Below, one piece after another: positions 23,947 through 36,400 of a DNA stretch of 64,000 nucleotides. The stretch comes from Cololabis saira (lineage: Eukaryota; Chordata; Actinopteri; Beloniformes; Belonidae). The first letter of the stretch is position 1. Each line of letters opens with the position of its first letter. The DNA lies in assembly GCF_033807715.1 (NCBI RefSeq), contig NC_084587.1:27112017-27176016 (forward strand), read 5' to 3'. The notes under the pieces are model-generated. The model worked only from the letters and a program-made list of their open reading frames with translations, was not told the DNA's origin and made no database searches. The position numbers and the translations under genes were made by a program.

Positions 23947-24094
23947 TTGAAGCCTGAATTATGGTTCCGCGATAAATCGACGCAGAGCCTACGGCGTAGG
24001 ATACGCGGGGACGCGCAACTTACGCTGCGCGTCGCTGCGTACCCATGCCGTATGTTCTGCGTCGGTGTAACGCGGAACCATAAATCAGCCTTAA
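23947..24094. mobile_element. GC-rich palindromic MITE (TTAAGGCTGATTTATGG-type)
   Basis: The arms TTGAAGCCTGAATTATGGTT and the complement of GGAACCATAAATCAGCCTTAA flank CG-rich inverted blocks (GACGCAGAGCCTACGGCGTAGG). Relatives lie at 29030-29147, 55715-55817 and 56220-56345. CGTTG occurs on both sides (23942-23946 and 24095-24099), which may be a target duplication. Confidence 0.7.
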
Positions 24095-24184
24095 CGTTGA
24101 GCAGCAGCTGCACTGGTTTCATAACCAGCTCACACTGATCTGCAGCAGAGGAGATCCCTGGACCACACCTGGATGTGAAGGATG

Positions 24185-25490
24185 GTTTAGTTTAGTTTCG
24201 GTCATGACACACACAAAAAAAAAAAAAAAAGAATAAAAATGACAAGAAAACGAATACACTGTTCAAAGAAAACATTACAAAAAAGTTTCCAATATACAAA
24301 TAACATCTAGACTGAAAAAAGGGGTAGGCTGAAGCAAAGATTATTTGCCTACCTTCAAAAAGATTAATTAAATTAGTTTATAGTTTAGTTTATTGTTTGG
24401 CACAGTTTTTAAAAAAATATACAGGACACATCAATGATAAACACTATAGGTGCAGGAAGAGGCAAAAAACCCAATGGGCTTATTTGAAGCCTCCACCAAA
24501 GATATTAAAATTTCATGTCAAGATTAACATACAAAAAAACAGAAGGTAAAACTACACAAAAGTGATGGCAAACTAATAATGCAATATATAAATAATAAAG
24601 AATAAAGACAAAAAATAAGTGTGTGTGAGTGTGCATGGGATATTGTTCTTACAACTTATATTATATTGACTCCTGAGCAAATAAGACTGTACATGTCACC
24701 ATGAGTGAAACACAAAAAAAAAAAAAAAAGAACATGGATACATAAACAACAATACATTGGGAAAACAGTTACAAAAATTTTATAATTAATGAAATAAAAG
24801 CAAGAAGTAAGAGAAAAGACTGCCAGTAAAACAAATTGCCTCCATGGGGATAACAAAGATTCCTCAAGAAATAAAAAAGATTTTTAAAATAAAGGTGCAG
24901 TCTACATGTTTCCTTCATCCTTAAAAAATCAAAGCAAGTCACCAATTAAATAAATACCCAAATCAACATAGCAAGCATCACCACTCATTAATTTAATATA
25001 GGGAAATCATCCTTCTTTTCAATGTTTTTTTAAATAAGGTTAAGGTTCTACATAATTTCAAATCCCTCTCCAACTTATTCCATACATCCACCGCTGCCAC
25101 TGTAGCATCTCAGTTTGGTGTTGGTTCTGATTGTTGATTTCCTGTATATGCTCTCCCCTCTGAGGTTGTAATGGCTTTGTCTTAAATTGAACATATTTTG
25201 AATTCAGTCTGGCAGCATGTTATTGTTGATTTTGAACATGAGCTGTGCAGTTTTGAAGTCCACCAGTTCATTGAATTTAAGCTCATTTGAATCTATAAAT
25301 AATTGGTTGGTTGAGTTGTATCCAACTTTGTTTATGAGTCGCATTGCTTTTTTTTTGGAGTAAGAATATTGGTTTAGTGATTGTCTTAAATGTGTGTCCC
25401 CATACTTCTATACAGTATGTTATATATGGTTTTATTAAAGATTGATAAAGGATAAAAAAGCACTTGTATGACTTCCTAAGCTCTGTTCAT
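24185..25490 (-). mobile_element. LINE remnants, antisense
   Basis: Several blocks look like the reverse complement of LINE C-terminal and 3'-UTR sequence, including 24185-24360 (related to 10083-10350) and about 25010-25480. Much decayed and broken; individual borders are not resolved. Confidence 0.4.
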
Positions 25491-26194
25491 TGTCACCGCT
25501 GCACTTACAGAATTAAAGAAAATGTTCATTAGTTAAAAGTAACTTCACATCAGCTCGGAGCCTCAAACATCTGTTTGAAAAGTGTTGTAACACTAAAAAA
25601 TATTGGTATTGGTCATGTAAAGTCTAGGAGGGTGGTTTCTTGGCGAGACACTGTCATACTTTGTGAGATATATAAACAACTATATTTACATTATGTAGTA
25701 CCTCATAACAGTTTTTTTGTTTAATATTAAGGATAATATTTTGGGACAGAATTGCATCCCAATATAACTGTGTCTTGACTTTTGTTACTCTAAGAGATTT
25801 TTTTTCTCACCTTGTGAATACAAATCAATACTTTATTGCTTCTTACTCCATTTTTGTTTTGTTTTTTTCTCTTCTTGACTCTAGAAACAGGCTCAAACTG
25901 GTTATAAGGCAAGACACTGAAGGTGTCTGGGAACACACTGTCCTAATTAACCACATATTTCTCTCCGATATTGGACACTACCTACACATGCATATACAAC
26001 CCAGGTGTCCAGCTTGAGGAGCTCACTAGATCATTGTGCATTATTCACTTTCTGATCTGTATGAGTTGCATTGTATAACCTCGAGCACAGGGCCTTTAAG
26101 ATGCTTAAATTCACCCGTCAGATACCGAGTTTGAGTCGTCTGCAGACTTCAGCACTCTGTTAAACTTTTTTCCTGTTTCAGCATGAATTCAAAT

Positions 26195-26278
26195 CTCATT
26201 TCAACTACCGGAGTCAAATTCCTTGTTGGACAATGTTCGAACCTGGCCAATAAAGATGATTCTGATTCTGATTTCATT
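26195..26278 (+). mobile_element. LINE 3' tail
   Basis: Ends GGCCAATAAAGATGATTCTG with repeated GATTCT, a typical 3' terminus of a fish non-LTR element on the plus strand. Abuts the minus-strand LINE that follows. Confidence 0.5.
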
Positions 26279-26279
26279 C

Positions 26280-28640
26280 ATTTTCATTGTATTCTTTATT
26301 TCATTCAAAAAACAAAACAAACAATTCAATACCAACACAAATGTTCATAAATTGTGAATGAAAAGGGAGCAGAAAGAAGAAGAATCTTATCTAATCTGCC
26401 ACTTTTTCCAAGAAATAAATTCACAAATAACATAAAAAAAAAAAAAAAAAATTTAAAAACTAAGTAAATAAAAAATAAAATAAAATTATCGCCGTCTATG
26501 TCAATCCAACTTAACTAACATATTTCATTATATTTACTTAACATACAGGCTTTAATTGTTCTTTTGAATATAATGTTTGATTTGGATTCTTTGTTTTCTT
26601 TATTCAAATTGTTCCATAAATTGATTCCTTTCACAGAAACACAACGTTCCATCAATTTAGTCCTGAATGTTGTTTTTTTTTTTTTATCTCTGTTCCTTTT
26701 AAGTTATACTTGCTTTCTCTTTTTTCAAATATTTTCTGAATGTTGATTGGTAAAGTTGTTTTTTTTTTTTAGTTTTAAACATAATTTGCAGAATACTGAA
26801 GTCTACTAATTCATGAAATTTCAACAATTTTAACTGAAGGAATAATGGATTTGTTGGATCTCTATATCGTTTTCTACTGATTATTCTTATTCTTTTTTGC
26901 AAAATGAAAATTGACTGAATATGTTTTACAGGCATTTCCCCAAACTTCAACACAGTAGGTCAGATATGGAACAATCAGAGTGTTATATAAAATGTACAAT
27001 GCTTTGTTGTCCAATGAATCCTTTACTTTGTGTAACAGAGCAATTGTTTTTGATATTTTTATCTTTGTATAATGTATATGTGATTTCCAATTCAAATTCT
27101 CATCCAGCATGACACCCAAAAACTAATTGAAGTGTCCGTTTCTCTCCTTCTGTTACTAAATATCATGAAGTTTGTTTTTTCAAAATTCAGTGATAATTTA
27201 TTTACCTCAAACCATGTTTTTATTCTTTTAAATTATTTTTTCACCACATTCAACACCTGTGTTATATCTTCCCCAGAATAACATAAAGTAGTGTCGTGTC
27301 GTCCACAAACAAAATACATTTGAGCAGTTTGGATACATAAACAAAATCATTAATATACAAAATAAACAGGTTTAGCCCAAGGACCGACCCCTGAGGTACG
27401 CCACACTTAATAAATTGTGATTCAGATTTGACATTATTTATCTGCACATACTGCTTTCTATTCTCCAAGTAGCTTGAGACCCATTGATGTGCCACCCATC
27501 TGATACCGTATTTGCTCAGTTTTTTTTAGAAGTATGGTATGATCTATGGTATCAAAGGCCTTTTTGAGGTCAACAAAAATACTTACAAAATAATGTCTCT
27601 TATCGATTGCAGTGCAAATTTCTTCAGTTAATTCCATAAGTGCCATTGATGTGGAGTGATTGGTTCTAAATCCAAACTGACCATTGCTTAAAATATTGTA
27701 TCCGTCTATAATTTTATCTAACCTAACTACAAATTATTTCTTTTGAAAATTGTGGAAGCAAGGATACTGTTCTGTAGTTGGAAAAAACATGTTTATCTCC
27801 ATTTTTATAGAGTGGAATTACTTTGGCTGTTTTCATATTATCAGGAAATATCCCTGTTGAAAATTATGGATTGCAAATATATGTAAACGGTTCAATAACC
27901 AATTCAATTATGTTCTTTACTAATATCATGTCCATATCTACACAGTCAGTGGATCCTTTACTTGCAAAACCTTTTACAATATTCAGTATTTCTTCTTTTT
28001 CTAACTTACCAAGAAAAATACTATTCACATTATCCTTTATTGTGTTTTCATCTGTATTATCTTTTATTGTTGGTATGTTTGCTGCAAGACTAGGGCCTAT
28101 GTTTACAAAAACATCATTAAACTTGCTTACTATTTCAGTTTTGTCATTAATGTCATAATTATCTTTCACAAAATAATTTGGAAAAGCTGATTTTATTTGA
28201 TCATTTTTTTTATTACACCATTTATTATTCCCCATCTAGCCTTTATGTTGTTTCTATTTTTATTTTGTAAATCACCATAGTATTCCTTTTTATGTCTTCT
28301 TATTATCCATACTAATTTATGTTTTATATTTCTTATACCTATCTTGTGCTTCTTTTGACCTTAGTTTTAAAAAACATCTATATAAATAATTTTTCTTTTT
28401 GCAGGCATTTCGTAGTCATCCATGGTTTGTCAATAGCATTTTTCTTGGCAATACTCCTGAGTCTACAGAGTTTTTCATACAAATCTATCAATAACGTCAT
28501 GAATGAATCATAAGCTATATTTACATCATTTACATACACTCCATCCCAATTCTGTTTTTTTAGGTCTTCTTTCAGTGCCTCCAATGCTTCGTTAGATCTG
28601 TTTCTTATAAATTTTTCTGAGTTGATTTCCGTTGTATTAC
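26280..28640 (-). mobile_element. Non-LTR retrotransposon, decayed (L2/Jockey-like)
   Basis: On the minus strand, reading from 28640 down: a linker with KPWMTTKCLQKEKLF; a segment with FNDVFVNIGPSLAANIP; reverse-transcriptase blocks FVDLKKAFDTIDHTILL (about 27555) and CGVPQGSVLG (about 27400); the catalytic box FVDD where the family has FADD (about 27285); then LGVMLDENLNWKSHI-like sequence and the 3' end near 26280. Frameshifts and stops break it into at least five frames. The 5' end is missing. Confidence 0.8.
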
Positions 28641-29029
28641 ATTGATAATTTTTATAAACTGTAAAAACAGTTTCAAAGTCTCAAAGAAGACGACTCTTTG
28701 TTCTGAACCTTACTCCCCTTTTCCTCAAGGAGACCTGCAGAATTTTCACCACGAAACTTGGCCACGAGGATGGGATTGTCCGCGTGTCTGCTACTAGGCT
28801 GATGTTAGCAGGGGACACCCAAAACCAAGTCTGTTTACTCACCTCCACTGAAGATTGTCTGAGAGAGACATTGACGTTCATGATGAAACCTGCTGACCCT
28901 GCAACAATCTAAGAGGAAGGAAACTTTGCGTGAGCCTGGTGAGAAAAAACCCCATCTAACGTGAGTTATGCATGTGTGTGTGCAAATAAACCATTCAGGT
29001 AAAGATCGCACCCCCCTAGCGCTCTCGGG

Positions 29030-29147
29030 GTGTACTGCACCGCGCCGAAATGGAGTGGCAGAGAAGTCCGAAGGGTTCACGACGGCGTCACGGCAGCGGC
29101 ATGTACTCTGCGTTGGTTTAGCGCAGAACCTTAATCCAGCCTTAAGT
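29030..29147. mobile_element. Fragment of the GC-rich palindromic MITE
   Basis: The right half reads CTCTGCGTTGGTTTAGCGCAGAACC followed by AATCCAGCCTTAA, a diverged version of the terminal block at 24060-24094. The left half is poorly conserved. Confidence 0.5.
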
Positions 29148-29529
29148 TGTCACCGTACCCATCCACCTCGCAAAGACATGTTGAGATCAGTAAGGCAATC
29201 ACGTTCCATTTGGCCAGAGATATTTGCCCAGAATTAACAGAAATGTATGTTAGTGAGTGTAAGCAGTGGACCGCTTATTTAATTTTGTGTTACATTTATT
29301 TCTATTATAAAGGCACTAAAATTAGAGTGAAGAACGAGCACCAATTACATTTTTATGCAAATGTTTGTAAATTAGCTGCAATGTAACACACAGATGTGAT
29401 GTGTTTACATGACAATAATACAATAAAAACAGATTGGACTAAACTCATTGAATAATCGTGCTGAATAATAGTGATCATAATATTGATCAAAATAATCGTG
29501 ATTATCATTTTGACCATAATCGTACAGCG

Positions 29530-30105
29530 CTGCCTTTATTAGAGATTCGGTTTTCTTTTGCCAAAAAGTGTCCAAGTTTATTTATAAAGCACTTTAAAAA
29601 CAACAGCTGACCAAAGTGCCGGACAAGCGAAAATAAAAACAAAACAGGACAATGTAATAAAATAAAATGAAACAATCATGGCAAGTTGAATGCTAACAAG
29701 TAAAAATTAGTTTTAAGATGAGATTTAAAAACTCAGCCATAGAAGGAGCCAGAGTACTGTGTGTGCAGTGGCAGCTCGTTCCAGAGTTTGGGGCCAGTTA
29801 CTGCAAAGGCCCGGTCACCCCTGCTCTCTAGCCTGGAGGGAGAAACTGTTAGGTGGAGTTGGTCAGCTGACCGAAGAGCCAGAGAAGGCTTATGAACATT
29901 TAAAAGACCTGAGATATAAGAAGGTGCAATACCATGTAAAGATTTAAAAACCAAATAAAATAATTTAAAAATTGATTCTATAACATACGGGGAGCCAATG
30001 AAGAGCTCCGAACACAGATGTAATATGGTCCCGCCTTCGCATTCTGGTGAGGAGGCGAGCTGCAACATTTTGAACCAGCTGCATACGGGACAGGGAGGAA
30101 CAGCT
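29530..30105 (-). mobile_element. LINE 3' part (L2-like), interrupted
   Basis: The minus-strand frame covers VFKSLHGIAPSYISGLLN, LTVSPSRLESRGDRAFAV and GPKLWNELPLHTQ, the C-terminus of an L2-like polyprotein, followed by an A-rich 3' UTR. The element appears to continue at 31960-32990, where its upstream reverse-transcriptase part lies; the stretch between is inserted DNA. Confidence 0.75.
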
Positions 30106-30123
30106 ACAGTGCATTATGGCGCT

Positions 30124-30862
30124 TTTATACTAGTACCTACTCAGCGCGACTCAACTCGCCACGCAACGTCTCGCCTCCACTCGCCTTATCCTCGTTTATT
30201 TTTAGACACCCAGATGAGAAGTGGGCGGGTTGGAGCGAAGCTGCTGTGACGTATTTGACAGTGTGATCTAAACAGAGAAGACAATACTAACGACGTAGAA
30301 CCTGGAGGAGATGATATATGTACTGCTGGGTCTGTGACTTGTGTTCAAAATCAAGTTAAAAAATGAGAGTGAAAGAAGCTTCAAGCGGCAACGCTTTTTT
30401 TTTTTTGTTCGATTGTCTCGGCGCTGCTGAAAAGTCAGCTGGAGCCGCGGGCAGCTGATAAGTGACAGAGCTCCTGGTAGATCTGGTCGTTCCTTATCGC
30501 CCGTCTAGATCATTTTTTAAATTCTCTCCTCAGCCACCAGGTTTATGAACATCTGCACCTCAGAGTTGGATCACCAAACAGACCTGTGCTGCCGTTGCCT
30601 GTCGGATAATATGAAGAAGCCGCGAGCTGCTCTTGCGCTGATTCCCGCTTCCTGACTCAAACGTCTGACGGCCCCGCCCCCTGACCAATCGGTGGTTTGT
30701 ATTGAGATGACGTCAGATGCAGGGCCGACTCAGCACGCTTGGAACCTCGGCAGAATAGATACAGAAAAAGTATCAACTCTGCACGCCTCCACCCGCCTTG
30801 ACCCGTAGTGTAAAAGCCCAAACCGGGGCGTGGCGAGTCGCACTGAGTAGGTACTAGTGTAA
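30124..30862. mobile_element. Inverted-repeat DNA transposon inserted in a LINE
   Basis: The left end TTATACTAGTACCTACTCAG and the complement of the right end (TTACACTAGTACCTACTCAG) are inverted repeats that extend into GACTCGCCACGC on both sides. The interior has no intact ORF. Superfamily not determined (Harbinger- or hAT-like possible). Confidence 0.65.
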
Positions 30863-30944
30863 CTAGTGTATAACTTTGTCAACGTTTTTGAAATATAAGA
30901 AGGGTTTAACCTTGGACTAAAACTCTCTCTGCCGAGAGTCGCGC

Positions 30945-31172
30945 ATGCGCGATAGCGTCTCTGCCGAGCGGCAGCGGGTAAACAATAATGACGGCGTCCC
31001 GTCCTGTAGAGCCGCTGCATGTTACAAAACTTCTAAAGTTTTGGAGCCTTTTAGCCTCGATACGGTAAATAAGAAGATGACTTGCAAGGTTTGCAAAGCA
31101 GACCTTGCTTATCACGGGAGCACGTTGGTAATGCACAAGCATTTGAATAGAAAGCACGTCAGGTCTGGGTGA
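30945..31172 (+). pseudogene. hAT transposase BED zinc-finger fragment
   Basis: A 75-codon frame contains MTCKVCKADLAYHGSTLVMH followed by KHLNRKH, a BED-type zinc finger (C-x2-C ... H-x4/5-H) as found at the N-terminus of hAT transposases. The rest of the transposase is absent. The right terminus of the parent element appears to be 31880-31958, ending TAGTTGCAGCCCTA, a fish hAT end. Confidence 0.65.
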
Positions 31173-31443
31173 CGAGTTTCAACAAATGATACACCAGTTC
31201 AACCCAGATACGTCCTCCCATCCAGAACCCATTTCACCCACTTGATACAGAAAAAATATGAGACGTTTTATTTTATATTTTATATAACACATTTGCCTGT
31301 CCTTAAAAAATGAAAAATAATGGATAGATGTTTATTTATTCATGGATTTATGTCTGACTGATCACTGTGCCTGTCCTTGGTTTTAAATAGGACATTTTAT
31401 TAACTTTTTGTATGAACAGCGGCAAAGTTGAATAAAATATCTA

Positions 31444-31812
31444 CAGGACTGTCTCAGAAAATTAGAATATTGTGTTCTTTATTTCTTTATTTTCTGTAAT
31501 GCAATTAAAAATACAAAAATGTCATACATTCTGGATTCATTACAAATCAACTGAAATATTGCAAGCCTTTTATTATTTTAATATTGCTGTTTATGGCTTA
31601 CAGTTTAAGATTAAGATTACCAGAATATTCTAATTTTTTGAGATAGGATATTTGAGTTTTCTTAAGCTGTAAGCCAGGATCAGCAATATTAAAATAATAA
31701 AAGGCTTGCAATATTTCAGTTGATTTGTAATGAATCCAGAATGTATGACCTTTTTGCATTACAGAAAATAAAGGACTTTATCACAATATTCAAATTTTCT
31801 GAGACAGTCCTG
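31444..31812. mobile_element. Palindromic mariner-type MITE, copy 1
   Basis: Begins CAGGACTGTCTCAGAAAATT and ends with its complement, flanked by TA on both sides (31442-31443 and 31813-31814). The two halves are complementary over almost their whole length, so the element is one long hairpin. It sits inside the hAT remnant. Copies 2 and 3 are at 39495 and 63172. Confidence 0.9.
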
Positions 31813-31959
31813 TATTTTTCTTGTTTATTATCATTTGCCACATAATTAAAGCTACATACTAAATTTAAGAAAAAATTACTAATTATCCGATTAGTCGACT
31901 AATCGTTTCAATAGTCGGTGACTAGTCGACTATTAAAATAGTCGTTAGTTGCAGCCCTA

Positions 31960-32990
31960 CCTTGGACAAAAGCCTCAACTGGAATAAACTAGATTTTACA
32001 ACTGCATTCATTTGTTTCTCCATTTTAAAGTTAGAGTCCAAAATTAAACCAAGGTTTTTGGCAGTATCTTTGACATGGGGCTCTAGGGGTCCTAGATTTA
32101 CATACAGTGGAGTAAACTTTTAAAAGAGTGGGAGTCATTGTGTTTTAATGGCATGTAAATTTGCGTGTCGTCAGCATAGCAGTGAAAAGAGATGTTATAT
32201 TTTCTAAGAATGGATCCCAGGGGGAGCATGTACAGGGAAAAGAGTATAGGCCCCAGAATAGAAGACAGAAAAACTTCTCTGTTAGGTAGGATGTAAACTA
32301 TTTCAGAGCAGTGCCTCTGATGCCAACAGTGTTTCATACGGGAGATTAATATGTTGTGATCTACAGTGTCAAATGCAGCTGTAAGATCAAGGAGGATCAG
32401 GATGGCAGAATCTCCAGTCAGTGATTGACCACAAATCATTAAAAATCTTATGTCGGCTAATTCAGTGCTGTGGAGGGCTTTAAAATCAGATTAGAGAGGT
32501 TCCAGGATACCATGTGTATCTAAAGAAGACTAGTTGTTGCAGCACAAGTTTCTCTAGAATCTTGGATAAAAATACAAGTTTAGAAATAGGTCTGTAGTTG
32601 GAAAGTGTCTAAATTGGGTTTTTTAATCAATGGCTGAACAACAGCGTGCTTAAACTTCTTAGGCACGACACCAGAGGCAAGGCTATTGTTCATAATTGCT
32701 AAAAATGTCTGTTTAATGAGAAGTGAAGGAACACTATCTACTGGACCGATTAAGTTCTCATTTGTCCCACGGATTTGCTTAAAGCGGAGAGAGATATTGG
32801 CTCAAACTGACTAAAAGTGACAGGGCAGGTCACAGAGATAGAGGGGTCAATAGAGGGAGGGGTTATCAGAACTCTGATGCTGGTAATTTAGGATGTAAAG
32901 TACTGCTGGAATTTTTCACCACTAACTGAGGAGGTGTTCAACTCAACAGGCTGGTGAATATTGAGAGCAGTCTTAATAGTATTAAAAGGA
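31960..32990 (-). mobile_element. LINE reverse-transcriptase part (L2-like)
   Basis: The minus strand reads LILLDLTAAFDTVDHNILIS, then LGPILFSLYMLPLG and CYADDTQIYM with the catalytic YADD intact. Clearly the upstream part of the fragment at 29530-30105. Sequence to about 32990 is probably the same element, more decayed. Confidence 0.75.
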
Positions 32991-33371
32991 ACACGGGGTT
33001 CGTTGCAATATTATCAGGAAAAAAATTAGTTTTTTCATATTTAACAGTTTTTTATATCTGAGCCATGTTTCCTTTTTAAAATGTCAAAAGATACATGTAA
33101 TTTATCTCTTTTCCACCTGCGTTCTGCCCTCCTACACTTTCTCCTGACTGAGCGAGAAGTTTAATGGAAATGCAACTAGTGCCTATTTTTGATCTCCTTG
33201 TCCCTCTGTGTGTTTTCCCCAGAGTGTGAGGGTACATGCGGTTTGCCATGGTGATCATACAAGAAATCCATCAAAGAGCACCTGTCCCTGATTCGTTAAT
33301 ATTAATCAGCTAATCAGTCAAACTTCTTTTTTTTGTTTGTTTTGCAGTTTTCATAGATTGTCCTTAGTTGG

Positions 33372-33419
33372 ATGAAACATCAGGACTCTGAAGGAGGATC
33401 AAGGAGAGTCACATCATAA
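33372..33419 (+). promoter_or_regulatory. Upstream ORF 1 in the leader of the zinc-finger gene
   Basis: ATG at 33372, 15 codons, TAA at 33417-33419, wholly upstream of the main start at 33479. A second one (ATG 33435, TAG 33495-33497) overlaps the main start in another frame. Both would reduce initiation at the main ATG if the leader is transcribed as inferred. Confidence 0.45.
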
Positions 33420-33478
33420 TTCTGCAACCCCTACATGAAGAGAGCATTATCCCTGTTCACAAAGCGCACAGCACAAAC

Positions 33479-36400
33479 ATGTGTGAAGCGGGTGTAGATG
33501 AAGAGGAGATGCAATATGACATCTCCATGGATCCACTGGCAGAGCCACTGCTTATAATCCGGTCGCCACCTCCATCTTTCTTACCTGCCTCCGGGGATCC
33601 CAGGATGCTTTGGACAAAGTGGCTTCACACTTTTGAACACTACATGCATGAACTAGGTGAGAAAGAGCTGGTGGACTCCAGCAAGTTGGAGCTTTTACAG
33701 AACTGTCTGGGCCTAGAAGGCGAGCACGTCCTTGCAGATCTGATAAAACATGAAGCCACATATGCCAGTGCCATTTCAACGCTGACTGCCCACTTCAGCT
33801 CCGATCATGTCTCTCAGGAGCACCTCCTTAAGTTCTACCAGAGGGCCCAGCTGCCCGGAGAGACTCTAGAGGAGTTTGTCTCTGCGTTGGAGGAACTGCT
33901 GAGGCCTTGCAATGACGGGATCTTTAAAAACAGACTTCTCCTGGATCAGCTGATCGAGAAAACAAACTATCCCCAACTCAGAGAGGAGCTGATGCAGAGG
34001 AGGAATACTCTGAATTTGGCCACAGCATTGGCTGTTGGTAAAGAGATGGAGTTTCTTTCCAGTGAACCTCAACAATTTGACGTTCATGAGGTGAATGTGG
34101 ACATCGGATACGATTTAGAGCCCCCAGTCCAAAAAAAGGCCAAAAGAGGAAGGCCTCGTCGCAAGGACATGATTATTGAATGTGATTTAGAGCCCCCAGT
34201 TCAAAAAAAAGCCAAAAGAGGAAGGCCTCGTCGCGTGGATGTGGTTATTGGTAATAATTTAGAGCCCTCAGTTCAAAAAAAGGCTAAAAGAGGAAGAGGA
34301 AGGCCTCGTCGCACGGATGTGGTTACTGGATGTAATGTAGAGCCTCCAGTTAAAATAAAAGGAAAACGAGGAAGGCCTCGTCTCACGGATCTGGTTACTG
34401 GATGTAATTTAGAGCCTCCAGTTAAAGAAAAAGCAAAAAGAGGAAGGCCTCGTCGCGTGGATGTGGTTATTGGACATGATTTAGAGCCTCCAGTTCAAAA
34501 AAAGGCCAAAAGAGGAAGGCCTCGTCGTGTGGAGCAAGAAGCTAAAACTAAACCGCTCATTCCTCAAAGCCTAAAAAAAGAATACCAATGTACCGGTGAT
34601 AAACAATATAATGGTGATACAGATGAGGACGAATCTCAGGGCTCTGGTGAGACTAAAGTGGCCTCTGATGAAGCAGGTAATGATGATGATGATGATGAAA
34701 CCTCTTCAGTGCTGATGGGAAAAGAGGAAAATGGCAGTAAAATTAACGATGGCTTTAAAGACAGCAGCGACGACGAATATAGTGATTTTGATAATGATGA
34801 TGAGGATGATGAAGACTTTGTCCCTTCTTCAGAGAAACTGAAAGGCACCTTCTGTCCCTTCTGTATCAAGCACTTCAGAAGTGCGAACAGGCTCGCCAGG
34901 CACATGAGGACCCACACGCAGGAGAAACCCTTCACCTGCCCAATCTGCTGCACGATGTTTAGCCAGTCGTACCACATGACTCGGCACATGAGGAACCAGC
35001 ATGGTGCGGGTAAACATGTCTGCCCTACCTGCGGGAACAGCTTCCAAAGTCTTACGGAGTTACATATGCACAAGAAAACACATAAGGAGAACGTTTTGTT
35101 TTGTCTAGAATGTAATGAAAGATTCGCCAACAATGAGGAGTTTACTAGTCACGTCATGTCACACAACAAGGATGCGCCTTCTCAGACAGAGGGACAGCCA
35201 GCTAACAGATCTGAACCTGACACAAACTGCGGTGAGAGGGATTCGCCTGTTGAAGAATCTGAAGTTCCTGACCTGATAGATAACGAGAACGCTGGCGAAT
35301 CTGCAGGATCTGAAGTTCGTGACTTGATAGATAACGAGAACTCTGGCAAGTCTGGATCTCAGAAAAGTAAGGTAAGAAAAGGGAAGGCCACAGAGAAGAA
35401 ACGTCATTCTTGTCCCATCTGTGTCGATAGGTGCTTCAGAGGGCCGAACAAGCTGGCCAGACACATGAGGACACACACAAAGGAAAAGCCTTTCAACTGC
35501 CCCGTCTGTCCAATGACTTTCAGCCAGTCGTATCACATGATGCGGCACCTGAGGAACCAGCACAGCCTCGGACAGTATATCTGCTGTAAATGTGGGGGGG
35601 GTTTTAGCACCTGGCTGGAAATGAAAACACACAAAAGGAGTCATACTAATGAGGGCTTGAAGTGTTTGAAATGTGATAAACAAGTCAAAGACAAGACTGC
35701 ACTCGAGAAGCATCTGAAGACGTGCAAGAAGAATCAAAACCTCACGTGTAACGACTGTGGCAAAGTGTTTGGTCGAATTTACCATTTGAAAAGGCACATG
35801 ATGACCCATCGCAAAAAATCTGATGCCGAGTGTTATCCGTGCCCCGATTGTCCGAAGATTTTTGAATACCCAGAAACTCTCAATAAACACATGGAAATCC
35901 ATGTGAAAGGCTACTTTGAGACTTGTTCAAAATGTAATGAAGTCTTCAACAGTCCTGAAGAACTGGAGGCTCACGGGTTGACTCATCGGTCTTACCCTTG
36001 CAGCATCTGCGGGAGGGTGTTTAAGGTTGAGTATGCACTAAAGAAGCACCAACAAAGTCACACAGATGGACAATATTACTGTTCGTTGTGCAACAAATAT
36101 TTTATCAAGGTTTCTCACTTTAAGAGGCACCTATTGGTTCACAGCAGACGAGAAAACAGATGCCCACACTGTGACAGTGTGTTTTTAAAGTTGACAGCTT
36201 TTAAAGATCACCTGCGGTCTCATATTAATGAAAGACCGTACCAGTGTAGCTGCTGTGTTGAAAGCTTTGTGGAAAAGGACCATCTGGACCAACATTGCCT
36301 AAAGCACAGGAAATTCAAGAGGGAGAGGCCTTACTCGTGCAGTCGCTGTGATAACGCTTTCTCCACGTTGGCCGAGCTGACAACACACATGGGCTTACAC

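Noticed and set aside
30945..31172. Stand-alone BED zinc-finger gene
   Set aside because: Only the finger remains, next to a hAT terminus and within nested transposons; treated as a transposase remnant.
34112..34540. CRISPR-like regular repeats
   Set aside because: The 72-bp units are coding and contiguous, without spacers; the host is a vertebrate.
35159..35902. 247-codon antisense ORF under the zinc-finger gene
   Set aside because: Shadow of a strongly supported coding exon; sequence has no family features.
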